Assembly: GCA_021780495.1 (NCBI GenBank)
Contig: JAJXYO010000022.1
Span: 1-38,605, forward strand
Length of the DNA stretch: 38,605 nucleotides
Direction of reading: 5' to 3'
Source of the DNA: Deltaproteobacteria bacterium
GTDB lineage: Bacteria > Desulfobacterota > Desulfuromonadia > Geobacterales > Pseudopelobacteraceae
The notes under the pieces were generated by a model. It did no database searches. It was not told where the DNA came from and was given only the letters and a program-made list of their open reading frames with translations. Shown here one piece after another: positions 22,786-30,162 of the stretch (within the stretch, counting starts at the first letter, position 1; the number at the start of each line of letters is the position of its first letter). The position numbers were made by a program, and so were the translations under genes.

Positions 22786-23124
22786 ATGAAAAACAACCCC
22801 TCGCAAATTGCCGTGATGAACCTGGAGGAAGGCGAAGACATCTTTGCCGGACGGGTCACTCCGCACATCCCGCAGGTTGGCATATACAAGCTTCTGGCGA
22901 AGAAAAAAGCGGACGGCACGATTGAGTGGGCGCACTTCGTCCAGCGCGATAATGGTCTGAAAGAAAAAGTGATGCGCGGCACGGTGAATACTCTTGAAGA
23001 ATTCGATATCCTGAATGATACCATCAACAGCAATTTGCAGAAGATTTTTGGAGTTACAATGCAGACGGCCGAGTATGATGTGCTCACATTGGACGGACAG
23101 AAAGTCTCTGATACGGTACATTGA
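22786..23124 (+). CDS. Hypothetical protein (112 aa)
   Basis: The ATG at 22786 follows AGAAAAGGAAAACCC. The product begins MKNNPSQIAVMNLEEGEDIF, has a globular beta-rich pattern (GRVTPHIPQVGIYKLLAKKK, then IEWAHFVQRDNGLKEKVMRG) and an acidic C-terminal half. No known motif or membrane segment. It lies between the REP-like repeat and the hairpin before ehrS, as the last gene of the second insert. Confidence 0.65.
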   Translation: MKNNPSQIAVMNLEEGEDIFAGRVTPHIPQVGIYKLLAKKKADGTIEWAHFVQRDNGLKEKVMRGTVNTLEEFDILNDTINSNLQKIFGVTMQTAEYDVLTLDGQKVSDTVH

Positions 23125-23129
23125 TCCGC

Positions 23130-23162
23130 AGGGGCGAAGCAGATCAAACCTGCTTCGCCCCT
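23130..23162 (+). repeat. 13-bp stem hairpin repeat before ehrS
   Basis: AGGGGCGAAGCAG-atcaaac-CTGCTTCGCCCCT is a perfect stem with a 7-nt loop, 5 bp after the 112-aa gene and 32 bp before ehrS. TAGGGGCGAA-type hairpins are dispersed repeats in related genomes. It has no T run (CTACAAAG follows). Its right arm overlaps the right copy of the 12-bp inverted repeat, and the hairpin lies in the leader of ehrS. Confidence 0.7.
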
Positions 23163-23166
23163 ACAA
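23155..23166 (-). repeat. Right arm of the 12-bp perfect inverted repeat flanking the second insert
   Basis: TCGCCCCTACAA is the exact reverse complement of 20450-20461. The pair brackets the antitoxin/toxin genes, the 338-aa gene and the 112-aa gene, so ehrL and ehrS lie just outside. Confidence 0.6.
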
Positions 23167-23194
23167 AGTCCCAACTTTGGAGAGAATCTAAACC

Positions 23195-23716
23195 ATGCTG
23201 AGAATACTGCACCAGATATTCCGCACCGGAGTCGTAACCGAGCCCCTGCCGGAGCCGGTTGAAGCGGGGCTGGTCGAGGTGGGTGGGCGGCTCGAAGAGG
23301 CGATCAGGCGGCGCTTTCACCGCAGCCTGGTGATCCGCGAGGTGGATGCCGGTTCGTGCAATGCCTGCGAGCTGGAGATCATCGCCATGAACAACCCGAT
23401 CTACAACTGCGAGCGCTACGGCATCCAGTTCACGGCCTCGCCCCGTTTTGCCGACCTGCTGCTGGTCACCGGGCCGGTCTCGGTCAATATGGAGATCGCC
23501 CTCAAACGTACCTACGACGCCACTCCCACCCCCAAACTGGTTGTCGCGGTCGGCGACTGCGGCTGCAACGGCGGGATCTTCGGCGAGAGCTATGCTTCGC
23601 TCGGCGCGGTTGCCAACGTCATTCCGGTGGACGCCCATATCCCCGGCTGTCCTCCGTCACCGTTCAAGCTGCTAAACGGCATACTGCAACTGATTGACGG
23701 GCAACAGCCTCGATAA
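23195..23716 (+). CDS. ehrS: EhrS, NuoB-like small subunit without ferredoxin domain, set 1
   Basis: A 173-aa NuoB/HyfI-like subunit. The [4Fe-4S] ligands are present: Cys55 and Cys58 (AGSCNACELE), a Cys in VVAVGDCGCNGG and a Cys in HIPGCPPSP. This corresponds to cluster N2 of complex I or the proximal cluster of NiFe hydrogenases. The N-terminus (MLRILHQIFRTGVVTEPLPE) resembles the start of ferredoxin-fused Ehr small subunits, but the ferredoxin part itself is absent, unlike the set 2 copy. It is separated from ehrL by the 2.7-kb insert. The ATG at 23195 follows GGAGAGAATCTAAACC. Confidence 0.92.
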   Translation: MLRILHQIFRTGVVTEPLPEPVEAGLVEVGGRLEEAIRRRFHRSLVIREVDAGSCNACELEIIAMNNPIYNCERYGIQFTASPRFADLLLVTGPVSVNMEIALKRTYDATPTPKLVVAVGDCGCNGGIFGESYASLGAVANVIPVDAHIPGCPPSPFKLLNGILQLIDGQQPR

Positions 23717-23740
23717 TATCAACCGGAAACAGCTGGCGCT

Positions 23741-25747
23741 TTACTTTGCACTGACGATGATCAGAAGGATCAGAGTGATGAAGGTGTAGAGGATGTAGAG
23801 GTGCAGTTGCCCGTGCTGCAGCCTCCTGATGGGGAGAAACTTCTCGTAGATGCGGGCGAGCAGGGGCAGATAGATCCGTTCGAGGACGGCTTCGGGTACA
23901 TGGCTTTCAAAATGGGGGTCGGCCGGAAATGGGCCTTTGATGTGCGGCGAATGACGTTCGGGGCGTAACACGCCGGCAAAGAGGTTCACCAGCATGGCGG
24001 CAAAGGAGGAGGCGCTGTACTGCATCCTGCTGGTGGGAGCAGGATAGCCGCAGCCCCAGGTGCTTGATGCAGTGACGGTCGAGCGGAGTAGCCGGCGTTT
24101 ATACAACCACCACCCCAGCAGAGAGATGACCAGAAGTGTAACTGCCAGGATGGTTATCCACCTCAATGGCGCCAATGTAGTGAGTGCCGGTACGTGAGCC
24201 GATGGTGGCAGCCAACTGTCAACCGCTGATTCAAGTAACGGTACGACTGCTCCGGGGAAACAACCGATAATAAAGCAGATCAGCGACAGAATCGTCATGG
24301 GCAGCAGCATGGTCCACCGGGCCTCATGGATGTGAGCAGGGATGGGAGAGCGAGGCGCGCCGAGAAAGACGACGCCAATCACCTTGACGAAACAGGCGAC
24401 CGCCAGAGCACCGATCAGGGCAAGCGCCGGAGCTGCGAGGGCCGTGGCAATGGCCCCGGCCCCGTTGCCGAAAACCGTGCCGTTGAAAAGCCCGAGGTAA
24501 ATCAGGAATTCACTGACAAATCCGTTGAGTGGCGGTAACCCGCAGATTGCCACGGAACCGATCATGAACGATACGGCGGTCCAGGGCAAATGGCGCAGCA
24601 GACCACCCATGCGATCGATCTCCCGGGTTGCAACCGCATGGATGACAGAGCCGGCCCCCAGAAAAAGAAGTGCCTTGAAGGTGGCATGGTTCAGCACATG
24701 CAACAACGCGCCGGACATGCCCAACAGAATCAGGATGGGCGAGCCGGTGGCCGAGCCGATCAGAGCCGTGCCGATGCCCATGGTGATGATGCCGATATTC
24801 TCGATACTGTGATAGGCCAACAGCCGCTTGAGGTCATGCTGCCCCAGGGCAAAGAGCACGCCACAGACCCCCGACAGCATGCCGAGTACAATCACCAGCA
24901 TGCCCCACCAGAGCGGTATCCCCGTAAAAAATGACAGGGTGCGCAGCAGACCGTAGATGCCGATCTTGAGCATGACCCCGGACATGATGGCGGATACGTG
25001 ACTGGGGGCATTGGCATGAGCCGATGGCAGCCAGATGTGAAGCGGCATGAGTCCGGCCTTGAAGCCGAACCCGAACAGGGCCACCAGAAATACCGCGGTT
25101 GCCAGCGGCGCTGTGGCAGCAAGTGAAGCTGCAGCGGGGAAGGTGAAGGCGCCGGAGCTGCTCTTCAGCAGGGCGAACAGGGCAAACAGGGCCAGGGTCC
25201 CGGTATGGGTACAGATCATGTAAAGGGTGCCGGCGTCACGCACCGCGGGTGTATGATCGTCGGTGGTGAGAACAAAATAGGCGGCCAGCGCCATTATTTC
25301 CCAGGCCAGCAGAAACAGACCGGCCGAGCGCGCCATGATGACGAAGAGCATGGCAGATATCAGCAGCCCGAAAAAGAAGGTCAGTTTCCGGACGGTGCGG
25401 GGATTGCCCTGGGCAGGCCAGTAGTCCAGGGCATAGATGCTGCAGCAGGCTGCAACAATAAGGATCGGCAGGGCAAACAACGCGGTGAGCGGATCGATGC
25501 CGCATTCAGCAGGTCCGAAGGGCAGCGGCCACGTCAGCTGATAGGTAACGTGGTGGCGGTGGATCAGCGTCATGAATGCACCGGCCAGCCCGCCCGCTGC
25601 CGCAACCACCATGGCCGATGTCGCGACGCGCTGGCCATGCGCCGGGCTCAGAACGCGCAGCATGAGTGGTACACCCGAGAAGGCCGCCGTTAGTGCCGCC
25701 CCGATGAGGAGCATGGCGGACAGGCTTTCCGTCAGGCCGCCGCTCAT
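23741..25747 (-). CDS. ehrA: Third EhrA-type antiporter subunit (NuoL/HyfB family), minus strand
   Basis: A 668-aa NuoL/HyfB-family protein with all core motifs: LLAWEIMALAAYFVLTTDDH, FGFGFKAGLMPLHIWLPSAH, then VSAIMSGVMLKIGIYGLLR and GQHDLKRLLAYHSIENIGII. Its C-terminal extension (TWGCGYPAPTSRMQYSASSF) matches the other two ehrA products. It most resembles the set 2 ehrA (LPFGPAECGIDPLTALFALP against LPFGPALLSADLLSVIFLMP). It lies on the opposite strand, converging with ehrS of set 1, and is cotranscribed with the PTS EIIA gene (4-bp overlap). Geobacter-type ehr clusters often carry two ehrA genes, so it probably serves set 2. Confidence 0.92.
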   Translation of the reverse strand: MSGGLTESLSAMLLIGAALTAAFSGVPLMLRVLSPAHGQRVATSAMVVAAAGGLAGAFMTLIHRHHVTYQLTWPLPFGPAECGIDPLTALFALPILIVAACCSIYALDYWPAQGNPRTVRKLTFFFGLLISAMLFVIMARSAGLFLLAWEIMALAAYFVLTTDDHTPAVRDAGTLYMICTHTGTLALFALFALLKSSSGAFTFPAAASLAATAPLATAVFLVALFGFGFKAGLMPLHIWLPSAHANAPSHVSAIMSGVMLKIGIYGLLRTLSFFTGIPLWWGMLVIVLGMLSGVCGVLFALGQHDLKRLLAYHSIENIGIITMGIGTALIGSATGSPILILLGMSGALLHVLNHATFKALLFLGAGSVIHAVATREIDRMGGLLRHLPWTAVSFMIGSVAICGLPPLNGFVSEFLIYLGLFNGTVFGNGAGAIATALAAPALALIGALAVACFVKVIGVVFLGAPRSPIPAHIHEARWTMLLPMTILSLICFIIGCFPGAVVPLLESAVDSWLPPSAHVPALTTLAPLRWITILAVTLLVISLLGWWLYKRRLLRSTVTASSTWGCGYPAPTSRMQYSASSFAAMLVNLFAGVLRPERHSPHIKGPFPADPHFESHVPEAVLERIYLPLLARIYEKFLPIRRLQHGQLHLYILYTFITLILLIIVSAK

Positions 25748-26430
25748 GAGGCCGCTTTGCCGATATCGGTTTCTATTTCAAGGATAACCGCCATGATCCC
25801 CTCGGCATTGCATTGCTTACCGAGAATATCCCGCAAGCGTTGATCCCGCAAACAATAGGCCAGCTTTGAGAGCAGGTGCAGATGCATCCTGATGGTTGGC
25901 GAGATAATGGTGAAAAGCACCTGGACCGGCTTACCATCCAGGGCCCCGAAATCAACCGGTTCCGCCAGGAAGCAGAGCGCAATTTTCGGGACGGGTAACT
26001 GCACCAGGATCGGATTGCGCACATGGGGAATGGCGATACCATCACCAACCGCGGTTGTTCCCATGGCCTCGCGGGCCAGCAGTACCTGCAGGATAAAGTC
26101 CGGGTCAATATCCGGCGGCAAGTCAAGGATCGCCACGGCGTTACGCAGCACCGCTTCCTTGTCGTCACCCGGAAAACCGCAATGGATGCCGCCGGCTTGC
26201 AGCGCCTGACTCAAGGTCGGCAACGGACGGTTATCGGCATCAGGCATATTGTAGAGAGCCGGATTGACCTTTATGCCATGCTCCGTGGCCCATTCCAGCA
26301 GATCAACCGGGTTGATCTGATAATTTCCCTGGACTGACTCGGCCGGCAAATTGTCTTTCTTGATCCAGCGCACGACGGTTTTTTCATCGACATTCAGGGC
26401 CTGAGCGGCCTCGGACGGTTCAAGCAACAT
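25744..26430 (-). CDS. HTH-fused PTS EIIA protein (PtsN-like regulator, 228 aa)
   Basis: Residues 1-50 form a MerR/excisionase-like helix-turn-helix (LEPSEAAQALNVDEKTVVRW, IKKDNLPAESVQGNYQINPV). Residues about 70-225 are a fructose/nitrogen-type EIIA domain with the phosphorylatable His136 in VGDGIAIPHVRNP and the VDFGALDGKPVQVLFTIISP strand region. It should be a phosphate-controlled regulator, not a sugar transporter, as no EIIB/EIIC genes are near. The ATG at 26430 follows AAGGGATAAGACT. Its end overlaps ehrA by 4 bp, which ties PTS phosphorylation state to an antiporter-like subunit. Confidence 0.9.
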   Translation of the reverse strand: MLLEPSEAAQALNVDEKTVVRWIKKDNLPAESVQGNYQINPVDLLEWATEHGIKVNPALYNMPDADNRPLPTLSQALQAGGIHCGFPGDDKEAVLRNAVAILDLPPDIDPDFILQVLLAREAMGTTAVGDGIAIPHVRNPILVQLPVPKIALCFLAEPVDFGALDGKPVQVLFTIISPTIRMHLHLLSKLAYCLRDQRLRDILGKQCNAEGIMAVILEIETDIGKAAS

Positions 26431-26434
26431 AGTC

Positions 26435-26800
26435 TTATCCCTTCGGGTATCCCGGCGTTTCTTCGATGCCGAGTTGCAGGCAAAGCGTCTTGTCTACCTG
26501 GCTCATAAGTGATTTACTGACAAAGCCCAGCCGTTCTCCAACCACGTTGGACTTGTCGATGGTAATCAGGATGTGCGAACTGATCTTGGCATCCCGCCCC
26601 AAACCATCGTCCGAAGCCGGCAAAAACGTCTCGAAATCATAGATTTTCCCCAGACTGGTAAAATTCAGCGGAATAATGGTCACGACGGATGAATACTCAT
26701 TACTGATGTTATTACTGACCACAAGGCAGGGACACACCTCCGGCTCCTGCTCTCCGGCATGGGGCAGATTGACCGCATAGATACCACCGCGCTTAAACAT
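26435..26800 (-). CDS. MazF/PemK-family toxin (121 aa)
   Basis: The product matches the MazF/PemK endoribonuclease plan: KRGGIYAVNLPHAG, EVCPCLVVSNNISNEYSSVV then TIIPLNF and SSHILITIDKSNVVGERLGF with a C-terminal DKTLCLQLGI helix. The start overlaps the end of the antitoxin gene by 8 bp. It ends 4 bp before the PTS EIIA gene, so the TA pair and the EIIA-ehrA genes are likely one transcript. Length and motifs are normal for an active toxin. Confidence 0.88.
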   Translation of the reverse strand: MFKRGGIYAVNLPHAGEQEPEVCPCLVVSNNISNEYSSVVTIIPLNFTSLGKIYDFETFLPASDDGLGRDAKISSHILITIDKSNVVGERLGFVSKSLMSQVDKTLCLQLGIEETPGYPKG

Positions 26801-27029
26801 CCCGCTTCTCCGTTACTGCAGATTCAAATTTCTTGAGCACCTCTTTGGTCTCCGCCGCAGTCGATGTATAGCCTTCTATCAGCCCTTTGTAGGCCTTCTT
26901 TTTCACCTCGTTAAGCTTTTCCCGGGCGGCTTCCTCAAGAAACTGGCTCAAGCCCCGCTGCCCATACAGGGCCTTGATATCGTCCACAATCGTGCTGGGC
27001 AGTGTGATGTTCAAGCGCGTATTCGGCAT
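26793..27029 (-). CDS. Ribbon-helix-helix antitoxin (MazE/CopG type, 78 aa)
   Basis: The N-terminus TRLNITLPSTIVDDIKALYG, then QRGLSQFLEEAAREKLNE is a ribbon-helix-helix DNA-binding domain. The C-terminal half is a charged helix that should wrap the MazF-like toxin. Antitoxin-first order with an 8-bp overlap is standard. It is the first gene of the minus-strand unit ending at 23741 and diverges from ehrA of set 2, so its autorepression may affect the shared 27030-27186 region. Confidence 0.85.
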   Translation of the reverse strand: MPNTRLNITLPSTIVDDIKALYGQRGLSQFLEEAAREKLNEVKKKAYKGLIEGYTSTAAETKEVLKKFESAVTEKRDV

Positions 27030-27088
27030 GCAGGCAATCTCCCTTGCAGATTAATACACAGTAAGCCACTGCGTGCTCAATAATTACA

Positions 27089-27117
27089 TTGACGCATGAG
27101 AATTTATACCATATATT
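27089..27117 (+). promoter_or_regulatory. Sigma-70 promoter for ehr set 2
   Basis: TTGACG, a 17-bp spacer, and TATATT lie in an AT-rich stretch, with the start point expected near 27124. The leader runs about 85 nt to ehrA and includes the 27166 hairpin. This is the best -35/-10 match in the window together with that of lexA. Confidence 0.6.
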
Positions 27118-27165
27118 TACAAAAAGTGTTATATTTTTTTATGACACATAGAGTTTTATGCCGTT

Positions 27166-27196
27166 CTTCGATCACGTCGCCGTGACGTGATCGAAG
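27166..27196 (+). promoter_or_regulatory. 13-bp perfect inverted repeat in the leader of ehr set 2
   Basis: CTTCGATCACGTC-gccgt-GACGTGATCGAAG. It lies between the promoter at 27089 and the likely starts of ehrA (27211 or 27217), and contains the less likely GTG at 27187. It has no T run, so it is either a protein operator or an mRNA hairpin just upstream of the ribosome site. Confidence 0.65.
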
Positions 27197-27210
27197 ATGG
27201 CAGGTGTGAG

Positions 27211-29202
27211 GTGTTCGTGTTTTCTGCCGTTGATCCGACGATCTACCTGCTGGCCGCTGCCACACTCATGGCGTTGTCGGGAGTACCGGGGCTTGCGCTG
27301 AATCGTCCTGCCTGGGGACAACATCTGGCTGCTTTTTTGGTTGTTGTTGCCGCTTTTATGGGTGAATACGCCGCCGTTGCTCTCCTCACCGGTTCTCCGG
27401 GGGTTACCTACCAGGTTGACTGGCCACTGCCGTTCGGCCCCGCCCTGCTGTCCGCCGACCTTCTCTCCGTCATCTTCCTCATGCCACTCTTCCTGGTGGC
27501 CGGTTGCGTCTCGGTATATTCGGTTGCCTACTGGCCGGCCCATAAGCATGCCAGCGCCGGGAAACTCACACTGTTTCTCGGGATCTTCGCCGCCTCAATG
27601 GTCATAGTGGTTATGGCCCGCAACAGCGTACTGTTCATAATGGCCTGGGAGATCATGGCGCTTTCAGCCTACTTCCTGTTGACGTCAGAACAGCAGAATC
27701 CCGATGTGCAGCGCGTCGGCATTGTCTACCTGTTTGCCACACACACCGGTTCCATGGCGCTGTTTGCCATGTTTTCGCTCCTGCGCGAGGCTACCGGCAC
27801 ATTCGCGTTTCCCCTCTCCCACTCCCTTTCCCTGCCGGTAACGGTCGCAGCGGTCGTCATCATTACCGCCCTGATCGGCTTTGGCGGCAAGGCCGGCCTT
27901 ATGCCTCTGCACTACTGGCTGCCCGGTGCCCATGCCAACGCCCCCAGCCATGTTTCGGCCATGATGTCCGGCGTGATGCTGAAGATGGGGATATACGGCA
28001 TCCTGCGAACCTTGTCCTTTTTTGTCGGCGTGCCGGCCTGGGTTGGCTGGCTGATCCTGCTGCTGGGCGCCTGGTCGGCAATTAACGGCATTGCCATGGC
28101 CGCCGGCCAGCGTGACCTGAAACGGCTCCTAGCCTGCAGCAGCATCGAGAATATCGGCATTATCTTCATCGGCATCGGGCTGGCGCTGGTCGGTGTGCAA
28201 CTGCACGCCCCGTACCTGGTTGTATGCGGCCTCTTCGGGGCCTTCATCCATATCATCAATCACGGCCTGTTCAAATCGCTGCTCTTTCTGGGAAGCGGAG
28301 TGCTGATCCATGCTACCGGAACCCGCGAGATAGACCGGATGGGCGGGCTTGCCCGGCGCATGCCGATCACGTCTCCGCTCTTTCTGATCGGCTCGCTTGC
28401 CATCTGCGGACTGCCGCCGCTCAATGGTTTCGTGGGTGAACTGTTTCTCTACGTCGGCGCAATCAGCGATGGCATTATTGCCCCATTGCCGCTGGCGGCC
28501 CTGGTGGCGCCGGTGCTGGCTCTGGTCGGCGGATTGGCCGTCATGACCTTCGTCAAACTCTACGGGATCATCTTTCTGGGCGCTCCCCGCTCGGACGCAG
28601 CCGCTCACGGCCACGAGGCAACGGCTACCATGACCGCTCCGATGTTTCTGCTGGCAACAGGCTGCCTGGCAGCCGGTATGGTGCCGGTGCTGCTGGTGCG
28701 GCTGGTGAGCCCGGTGGTCGCTTTTTATGGTGACGTGGCCGCTCCCGCCCTGGCCCGGATTACCAGCCGGGTTCCGATTGTACCGCTCACGATTGTCAAT
28801 ATCCTGCTGGTGGTGCTGGTGGCGGTGATCGGGGCGGCCTACCTGTTGCGCCTGCGCAGGCTGCCCCGCGCCCAGGGCTCCACCTGGGGCTGCGCCTATC
28901 CGGTGCCGACCCCCAGGATGCAATATACCGGCACATCGTTCAGCGAGATGATGGTGAATCTGCTGGGGGCAATCGTAGCCACCAACCGCCGGAGGCCCAC
29001 GCTTGCCACGGCCTTTCCCGCTGCGGGAACGCGCTTTAGCTACACCCTGACCGAAACCGTGCTGGACCGGATTCTGACGCCGGTCTTCGCAGGGGTCGGC
29101 CTGGCCTTTTCCTATCTCAGGAGGGTGCAGCATGGCCAGCTTCATATCTATGTGCTATATATCTTCGCCACGTTGTGCGTCCTGATAATCTGGCCGCATT
29201 GA
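27211..29202 (+). CDS. ehrA: EhrA, antiporter-like membrane subunit (NuoL/HyfB family), set 2
   Basis: About 663 residues. The core motifs are intact: IMAWEIMALSAYFLLTSEQQ, then FGGKAGLMPLHYWLPGAHAN and HVSAMMSGVMLKMGIYGILR and QRDLKRLLACSSIENIGIIF. The C-terminal extension has TWGCAYPVPTPRMQYTGTSF as in the other two copies. Possible GTG starts are 27187, 27211 and 27217; 27211 fits the length of the minus-strand paralogue and has GGCAGG upstream. 27187 would lie inside the hairpin. First gene of the uninterrupted set 2 operon; role as in set 1, ion translocation. Confidence 0.92.
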   Translation: MFVFSAVDPTIYLLAAATLMALSGVPGLALNRPAWGQHLAAFLVVVAAFMGEYAAVALLTGSPGVTYQVDWPLPFGPALLSADLLSVIFLMPLFLVAGCVSVYSVAYWPAHKHASAGKLTLFLGIFAASMVIVVMARNSVLFIMAWEIMALSAYFLLTSEQQNPDVQRVGIVYLFATHTGSMALFAMFSLLREATGTFAFPLSHSLSLPVTVAAVVIITALIGFGGKAGLMPLHYWLPGAHANAPSHVSAMMSGVMLKMGIYGILRTLSFFVGVPAWVGWLILLLGAWSAINGIAMAAGQRDLKRLLACSSIENIGIIFIGIGLALVGVQLHAPYLVVCGLFGAFIHIINHGLFKSLLFLGSGVLIHATGTREIDRMGGLARRMPITSPLFLIGSLAICGLPPLNGFVGELFLYVGAISDGIIAPLPLAALVAPVLALVGGLAVMTFVKLYGIIFLGAPRSDAAAHGHEATATMTAPMFLLATGCLAAGMVPVLLVRLVSPVVAFYGDVAAPALARITSRVPIVPLTIVNILLVVLVAVIGAAYLLRLRRLPRAQGSTWGCAYPVPTPRMQYTGTSFSEMMVNLLGAIVATNRRRPTLATAFPAAGTRFSYTLTETVLDRILTPVFAGVGLAFSYLRRVQHGQLHIYVLYIFATLCVLIIWPH

Positions 29203-29246
29203 GGCAGGACCGACTACGTTTTCATCTTCCGTGAGGGTGACACTTT

Positions 29247-30155
29247 ATGACTGATATCATCATCCATTGCGCCGTGGCGCTGCTCTTCCCGCCCCTCCTG
29301 CTGGGGGTCATCGGCAAGACCAAGGCGGCCTTTGCCGGACGGGTTGGAGCGCCATACCTGCAACCCTATTACGACCTGATAAAGCTCTTTCGCAAGGGAT
29401 CGGTCTTCAGCGAAACCACCACCTGGGTCTTCCGGGCCGGTCCGGTGATCACACTGTCGGCAACGCTGATCGCCGCGCTGCTGATCCCGCTCGGGCGGCA
29501 TGCCGCAGTGATATCGTTCAGTGGCGATCTCATCCTGTTTGCCTATCTGTTCGGGTTGTCGCGCTTCTTCACGACCATCGCCGCACTGGATACCGGTTCA
29601 AGTTTCGAAGGCATGGGCGCCGCTCGCGAGGTGACATTTTCCTGCCTGGCCGAACCGACCCTGTTTTTCTCCCTCATCACGCTGGCGCGGATGAGCAGGT
29701 CACTGACCCTGTCCAACATCCTGACCCACCCCACCCCCGCCATCTGGCTTGCATCCGGCGCCAGCATGCTGCTGCTGGTTGGTGCGCTCTTCATCACCCT
29801 GTTGGCGGAAAACAGTCGCATACCGTTTGATGACCCCAACACGCACCTGGAATTGACCATGATCCATGAAGTCATGGTCCTGGACCACAGCGGGCCGGCC
29901 TTTGGGATCATTCTCTACGGCGCCGCCTTGAAACTGTTCGTCCTGGGAGCGGTGTTCGTCAATATCGCCCTGCCCATCGCCACCGGCAATCCCCTGATCG
30001 ACTGGGCGATCTTCATCCTCGCCATGCTGGTGCTGGCGGTGACAATCGGGACGGTCGAGTCGGTCATGGCCAGATTGAGACTGGTGCGAATCCCGCAACT
30101 TCTGGTTGGGGCCACGATCCTGTCGGCCTTTGCATTGATGCTGGTATTGAGGTAA
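29247..30155 (+). CDS. ehrB: EhrB, NuoH/HyfC-like membrane subunit, set 2
   Basis: A 302-aa NuoH-family protein that should anchor the peripheral arm. Motifs: GVIGKTKAAFAGRVGAPYLQ then PYYDLIKLFRKGSV (loop 1), ALDTGSSFEGMGAAREVTFS and ENSRIPFDDPNTHLELTMIH followed by EVMVLDHSGP (acidic loop). The ATG at 29247 is preceded by GTGAGGGTGACACTTT. Clearly paralogous to 13612-14556 but diverged over most positions, so the two sets are not a recent duplication. Confidence 0.94.
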   Translation: MTDIIIHCAVALLFPPLLLGVIGKTKAAFAGRVGAPYLQPYYDLIKLFRKGSVFSETTTWVFRAGPVITLSATLIAALLIPLGRHAAVISFSGDLILFAYLFGLSRFFTTIAALDTGSSFEGMGAAREVTFSCLAEPTLFFSLITLARMSRSLTLSNILTHPTPAIWLASGASMLLLVGALFITLLAENSRIPFDDPNTHLELTMIHEVMVLDHSGPAFGIILYGAALKLFVLGAVFVNIALPIATGNPLIDWAIFILAMLVLAVTIGTVESVMARLRLVRIPQLLVGATILSAFALMLVLR

Positions 30156-30162
30156 CAACACG

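Noticed and set aside
25744..26430. Calling the EIIA gene part of a sugar uptake system
   Set aside because: No EIIB or EIIC genes are nearby and the protein has an N-terminal helix-turn-helix, so a regulatory role fits better.
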